Part shown: positions 60,056-64,000 of the stretch, piece by piece
Layout: each line of letters starts with the position of its first letter
Position numbering within the stretch: position 1 is the first letter of the stretch
Assembly (NCBI GenBank): GCA_030272155.1
Contig: CP126201.1
Coordinates: 3,880,501-3,944,500 of the forward strand
DNA: 64,000 bases
Reading direction: 5' to 3'
Source: Tetradesmus obliquus
Lineage: Eukaryota; Chlorophyta; Chlorophyceae; Sphaeropleales; Scenedesmaceae
Program-made: the position numbers and the translations under genes
Notes under the pieces: generated by a model
What the model was told of the DNA's origin: nothing
The model's input: the letters and a program-made list of their open reading frames with translations, nothing else
Databases searched by the model: none

Positions 60056-63000
60056 CTACTTGCGCCGTGCTGCAGAGCCACCAGCACCGACTGGCTTGAC
60101 CTTCAGGCTCCGCTCCAGGATGTTATCCAAGTTTTTAGCCACCTGTGGCAACAAGCACACAGCCAGTAGGGACCTTCAGCACCCCGCACAGGCTAGTTGC
60201 AGCTCATCGGGCTGCCAGGTCAGGCTGGCTGAACACCTTCAGGACCATCTGCTAACAATAACTGTACTTGCATGTAACTCAAGTGCAGCATTGTATCTTC
60301 AACAACATGCTCCAGCCCTGTGACTGTGAGCCACATGCTGCTGTGACAGCAAGACAGCTGGGCCAGAGTCCCCTGACAGCTTCCGTCACGCACGCACAGC
60401 TGCCGCCTCATGCTTGGTGCCCTGTACACATGAGCTGCATGCAAAGCGATCAGGCACAGCCAGGCTCACCTTGGCTTGCAGCTGTGTGCGCGTGAGGGGC
60501 AGCACATCATCCGGCTGCGCCTCCTCAGCTGCACCGCCAGCGCCGCCGTTACCCGGCTGCTGCTGCTGCTGCTGATCAAGCAAGCCCAGTGAGGCTGAGC
60601 CATAGCCTAGCCCTGCTGGCTGGTAGCTGCTGCCTAGCTGCCCCAGGCCTGCTGCGCCTCCTAGCGGCTCCAGCGTTGACGGCGGCTCAATCACAATCCT
60701 GTGCCCTGGTGCTGCCACGATTGGCTGCGCATGCAGCAGCTCCGCCAGTGCTGGATGGTTGGGCTTGCTCAGAGCATACGCCTGCCCAGCAGCGCGGCAC
60801 ACCACAAAACATGCAGGATATAAGCGTAGCGCGTCGTGCGTTGCATACAGCAGCTGCCGAGCATATTAGCCTGTCACTCAGGTTACACCAGCACCTGCTG
60901 CCTGCAATGCCCGGCTGCCAGCTGCTGTTGTGCCCCTCACCTGCAGCACCTCATTGGTGCGCTGCTCGATGATGCCCAGGTGTGCCAGCAGGTTGGCATC
61001 ACTCAGCTGCTCACCACCCAGCAGCACGCGGACAGCATCCGTGTTGCAGCCCTGGACAGCAGCACAGCAGCGCAAGCCAGAATGTTGATGAGGCGCGGCA
61101 TGTGCACATGCTGTCCATGATCTGTGTGAAAACTATCTGCAACATTGCAACACCCCGCAATCAATCGCCGTCATCACTGCTGTAGCAGCCGGCTGCTCAC
61201 AACTTGCACCCAATGCAATTTGCGAGTTGCTGCAGCAGCACAGCAGTGAGACACGGCTGGCTTCAACTCTCCAGTCACCCTGCAACTCACCGCTGTCTCA
61301 AAGAGGCTGCCAATGCCTCCGCGCAGCTGCTCCACCACGCCAGCAGCACCAGCCAGGCAGCGCTCATAGGCGTCGGCCTTGGCCTCAGCTGCTGCGCTGT
61401 GCATGAAGGTGCTGCCAGCAGCAGCACTTGCTGAGGCCTCGCTGGCACGCGCCTGCAGATGGTAACGAACCAAGTGCAATGTTATTGCTGCCATTGGATG
61501 AGGCGATGCTCGTACGTCCAGCATGGTAAAGGTTCTGTCAGTTTTGCTGGTGAACACACCGGCCCTTGCTCTCCTGCGCGTGCTGCAGCCCACCTGTGCC
61601 ACGTACGCGTCGATCTCCTGCCGCACGCGCCCGATGTTGTCCTCCAGCGCCTCCACCTCTGTGTTGACCTCGTTCACGTAGTTGAACAGCGTGTAGTTGG
61701 CATCCTCGGCAGCGTTGAACGCAGCCACCAGCTCATCAATGTCCTGGATGCCTGCAGGATGCACACTTCCACATCTAAGGGGACACCGTATGACACTGCT
61801 GTGGTGAACCCAGCACAGCAGCATCGCCAACTGCCTATCCACTGCTACAACAGTGCTACCCACTGCTACGCCAGTGCACAATGCCATGTGTGCGCCTCTG
61901 CCTTGGTATGGCTGCATGCCATGTTCACACAGCGGCAGCTGCATGCCCGCTACAGCGCTTGCACGCACCTGTTGCCTCCTGAATCTTTGCGAACGCCTCC
62001 CCAAACAGGCGCACTTTCTCGTGGCTGACGTTCTGCGCCAGAGCCTTGTTCATGCCAATCGACCACGTGCTGCGCACAGCCTTCTTGCGGTTGGCTGCAC
62101 TGGCCTGCAGGTCACATCGCGCAGCACATTGCAACAAAATGCGCAACCCTTCGGTCTGACCTCTCGCATTTGGTCTGCACACACCTTGCAGGATACGCCC
62201 TGATTGTGCCTCCCAGCAGCAAGCTGAGTACAGTTGGCATGCACTGCTGTGCATTTCTGCAACCTACAGCAGCACCGAGCAGGCAGCTTACCTCGCAGCT
62301 CTTGAGCAGCTCGTGTGTGCGCCGCTCACGCTCAGCCATCTCATTCTGCCTGGCAGCCTCCCGCGCACGCCTGCAGGCCCCAGCGGCAGCCGTCACATGG
62401 CACACATGACACACGAGAACCACCTTGTACATGCCATGCAGCTTCAAGAGTGTTTGGCTAAGCCAAACAACAACGAGCACTGTCGCTGGTTGCACGATGT
62501 GCATGATGCTCAGCACAACGCTGCTACTGCCTTGTCCTGCAGCTTGACAGCTGGCACATGCCCAGTTCGTCTGTGAGCACTCAGCGCACCTGTCATCCTC
62601 AATGATGTGGCTGAGCTGCCGCCACTCCTCCTCAAAGGCTGCATGCTCCTTCTCAGCTGCCAGCTTCAGCGCTGCCACCTCTGACAGCGCCTTCTCCTTG
62701 GCAGCATGCGCCTCATTGGCAGCAGTGATGGTGTCTGCAGGCACGCACAGCATGGCGAGAGTCAGGTCAGGATTGCATTGCTGCGCGCCCTGTCATCCGC
62801 AGACCAGAGCCGGCTACCGCCAAGCAGCTTGCAGCTGGTGGCACTGCTTCTCCCTGCTGTCTCCTGCTGTTCCTGCAACTGCAGCCACTGTGCACCTGCA
62901 CAAGCACTGCTGCCTCCATCTCCTGCCCTCACCTGCAATGTTGCGCTTGATGCGTGCAAGGTCCTTGTCCAGGTTGCTGTTGATGGCCTCAAACATGAGC

Positions 63001-64000
63001 CTCTCCCGGCGCAGGTTGTCTATCTGCTCACGCAGCTGCTTGTTGTACGTGATGGCCTGTGCATGGCCAGGAAGGGATACAGAGTGCAACAGCTGGGGCA
63101 ACCCATGGTGTGCATGGTGCACTTTGAGGCCTGGCATTGCTGCCCACCACAAGCAGCATATGTGCCTGCTCTTTTGACTGCTTTTCCAATGTCTACTCAT
63201 GCCGTCATCATGCTGGGATGACTGTGCTGGACAGAGAGGTGTCAAAGAATGTCAAGCTGGTTGCATAGTGCTGCTGTCTGTGCCTCGAAGCATCAGCGAC
63301 TCTCACCTCGTTGTACTTGATGAACTGCTTCTCCAGCCTGTTCTCCAGAACCTTTATCTGCTTCTGCAAAGCCTGGGTTTTCTCCTTCGCGCTGAAGATG
63401 CCACCCATGGCTGTGCGGGTGCAGCCCAGCTTGCTCTGCAGCTGCTCCAGCTGCTGCTGCAGCATGAGCACCTTGCGCCGCTCAAGCTGGATCTGCAGGC
63501 ATATATAAAAGCTTGATGGTTACGAGCAGCTGACTGCCATGGGGCGGGGAAAGCATGTATGTGTGTGTAAGCAACATGGAAACCTGCAGGCATTTGTCCC
63601 GGTCTGCATTGCCTGCTGCAGGAGACAGTGACTGCAGCAGCGTGCTACTGCGCCTCACACCGGCCTTTTGCACACCTTGCGCGTGAACAGGTCTGCTTCA
63701 TCCTGCAGCTTGTTGATGAGCACCGTTGCCCCAGGGTTAGACGGTCGCACGCTGAACTTGTTTTCAAGCAGCAGGTCTTCCTTCAACCTGGCATTCTGCT
63801 GGCGCAACTTGTCAATCGCAGCCCTGTGGTACACAACGGAGCGCCAAATCAAGGAGGTATCATGGTATCCCATAAGTGTGCTGTTCTTTACATGATGTTG
63901 CTGCAGCATTGTGCATCAGTGCTTGCATGCATGAACCTGCTGTGACGCATCTTACCTCTGCTTCTCCACAACTGACTTATGAGACAAGGTCTCAGACAAG
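60056..64000 (-). CDS. ODA1: Outer dynein arm docking complex subunit 2 (5' part outside window)
   Basis: A coiled-coil subunit of the complex that anchors outer dynein arms to axonemal doublets (Chlamydomonas ODA1/DCC2; animal CCDC114/CCDC63 family). Exons from the right: beyond 64000 to 63956, 63823-63676, 63492-63307, 63056-62933, 62734-62590, 62370-62292, 62104-61969, 61751-61594, 61452-61291, 61051-60941, 60781-60470, 60142-60056; all phases match and give about 564 residues in the window. Diagnostic stretches are LENRLEKQFIKYNE, then NKQLREQIDNLRRERLMFEA, then DANYTLFNYVNEVNTEVEAL. Heptad-like charged sequence runs through most exons. The C-terminus has HRIVIEPPS, a Gln run, then NILERSLKVKPVG. 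The algal homologue is about 550 residues, so only a short N-terminal part is missing. Confidence 0.9.

Noticed and set aside
1-64000. Transposons, tRNA and rRNA genes
   Set aside because: No reverse transcriptase, transposase, terminal repeats, tRNA-like cloverleaf or rRNA sequence was recognised by eye; a covariance-model and repeat-library search would be decisive.

Overview
This 64 kb window is nuclear DNA from a green alga. The likely group is the Chlorophyceae, possibly Sphaeropleales or Chlamydomonadales. The evidence is very intron-rich genes with GT-AG introns, pervasive CAG/CTG repeats inside introns and exons, Ala/Gln/Ser-rich proteins, plant-type SBP-box and AP2/ERF regulators beside axonemal genes, and candidate TGTAA poly(A) signals. 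No bacterial, organellar, viral or CRISPR sequence was seen.

Layout, left to right. (1) 174-3361 (-): 3'-truncated gene for a predicted organelle-targeted coiled-coil protein, with a 19-copy 31-bp minisatellite and a 30-bp-arm hairpin in its introns. (2) 4478-5832 (-): mitochondrial ribosomal protein mS33, two exons. (3) 6199-15752 (+): acylation-motif, tandem-GAF, TKL-like protein kinase, 17 exons and 1158 aa in my model, head-to-head with mS33. (4) 18829-23036 (+): SBP-box transcription factor with an approximately 1100-residue low-complexity tail. (5) 23037-29722: 6.7 kb with no gene I can support. (6) 29723-30034 (+): signal peptidase complex subunit SPC12/SPCS1. (7) 32017-34260 (-): single AP2/ERF-domain factor. 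(8) 37046-38427 (-): PPPDE/DeSI-type cysteine isopeptidase. (9) 39089-57347 (+): CFAP47, 37 exons joining in one frame to 3375 aa. (10) 58712-59682 (-): unknown two-membrane-span Cys-rich protein. (11) 60056-64000 (-): ODA1/DCC2 outer-dynein-arm docking subunit, 5' end outside the window.

The genes are not a pathway cluster, but CFAP47 and ODA1 are both motile-cilium genes placed tail-to-tail, with an unknown membrane-protein gene between them. The most unusual signal is architectural: in the kinase gene at least eight of sixteen introns carry a recognisable second (or third) copy of the adjoining exon end including its splice site, and mS33 shows the same pattern with a 125-bp period. This fits repeated tandem duplication across exon-intron junctions, possibly a record of intron gain or growth. 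Splice models are mine, from reading-frame continuity and GT/AG sites; they are not transcript-verified.
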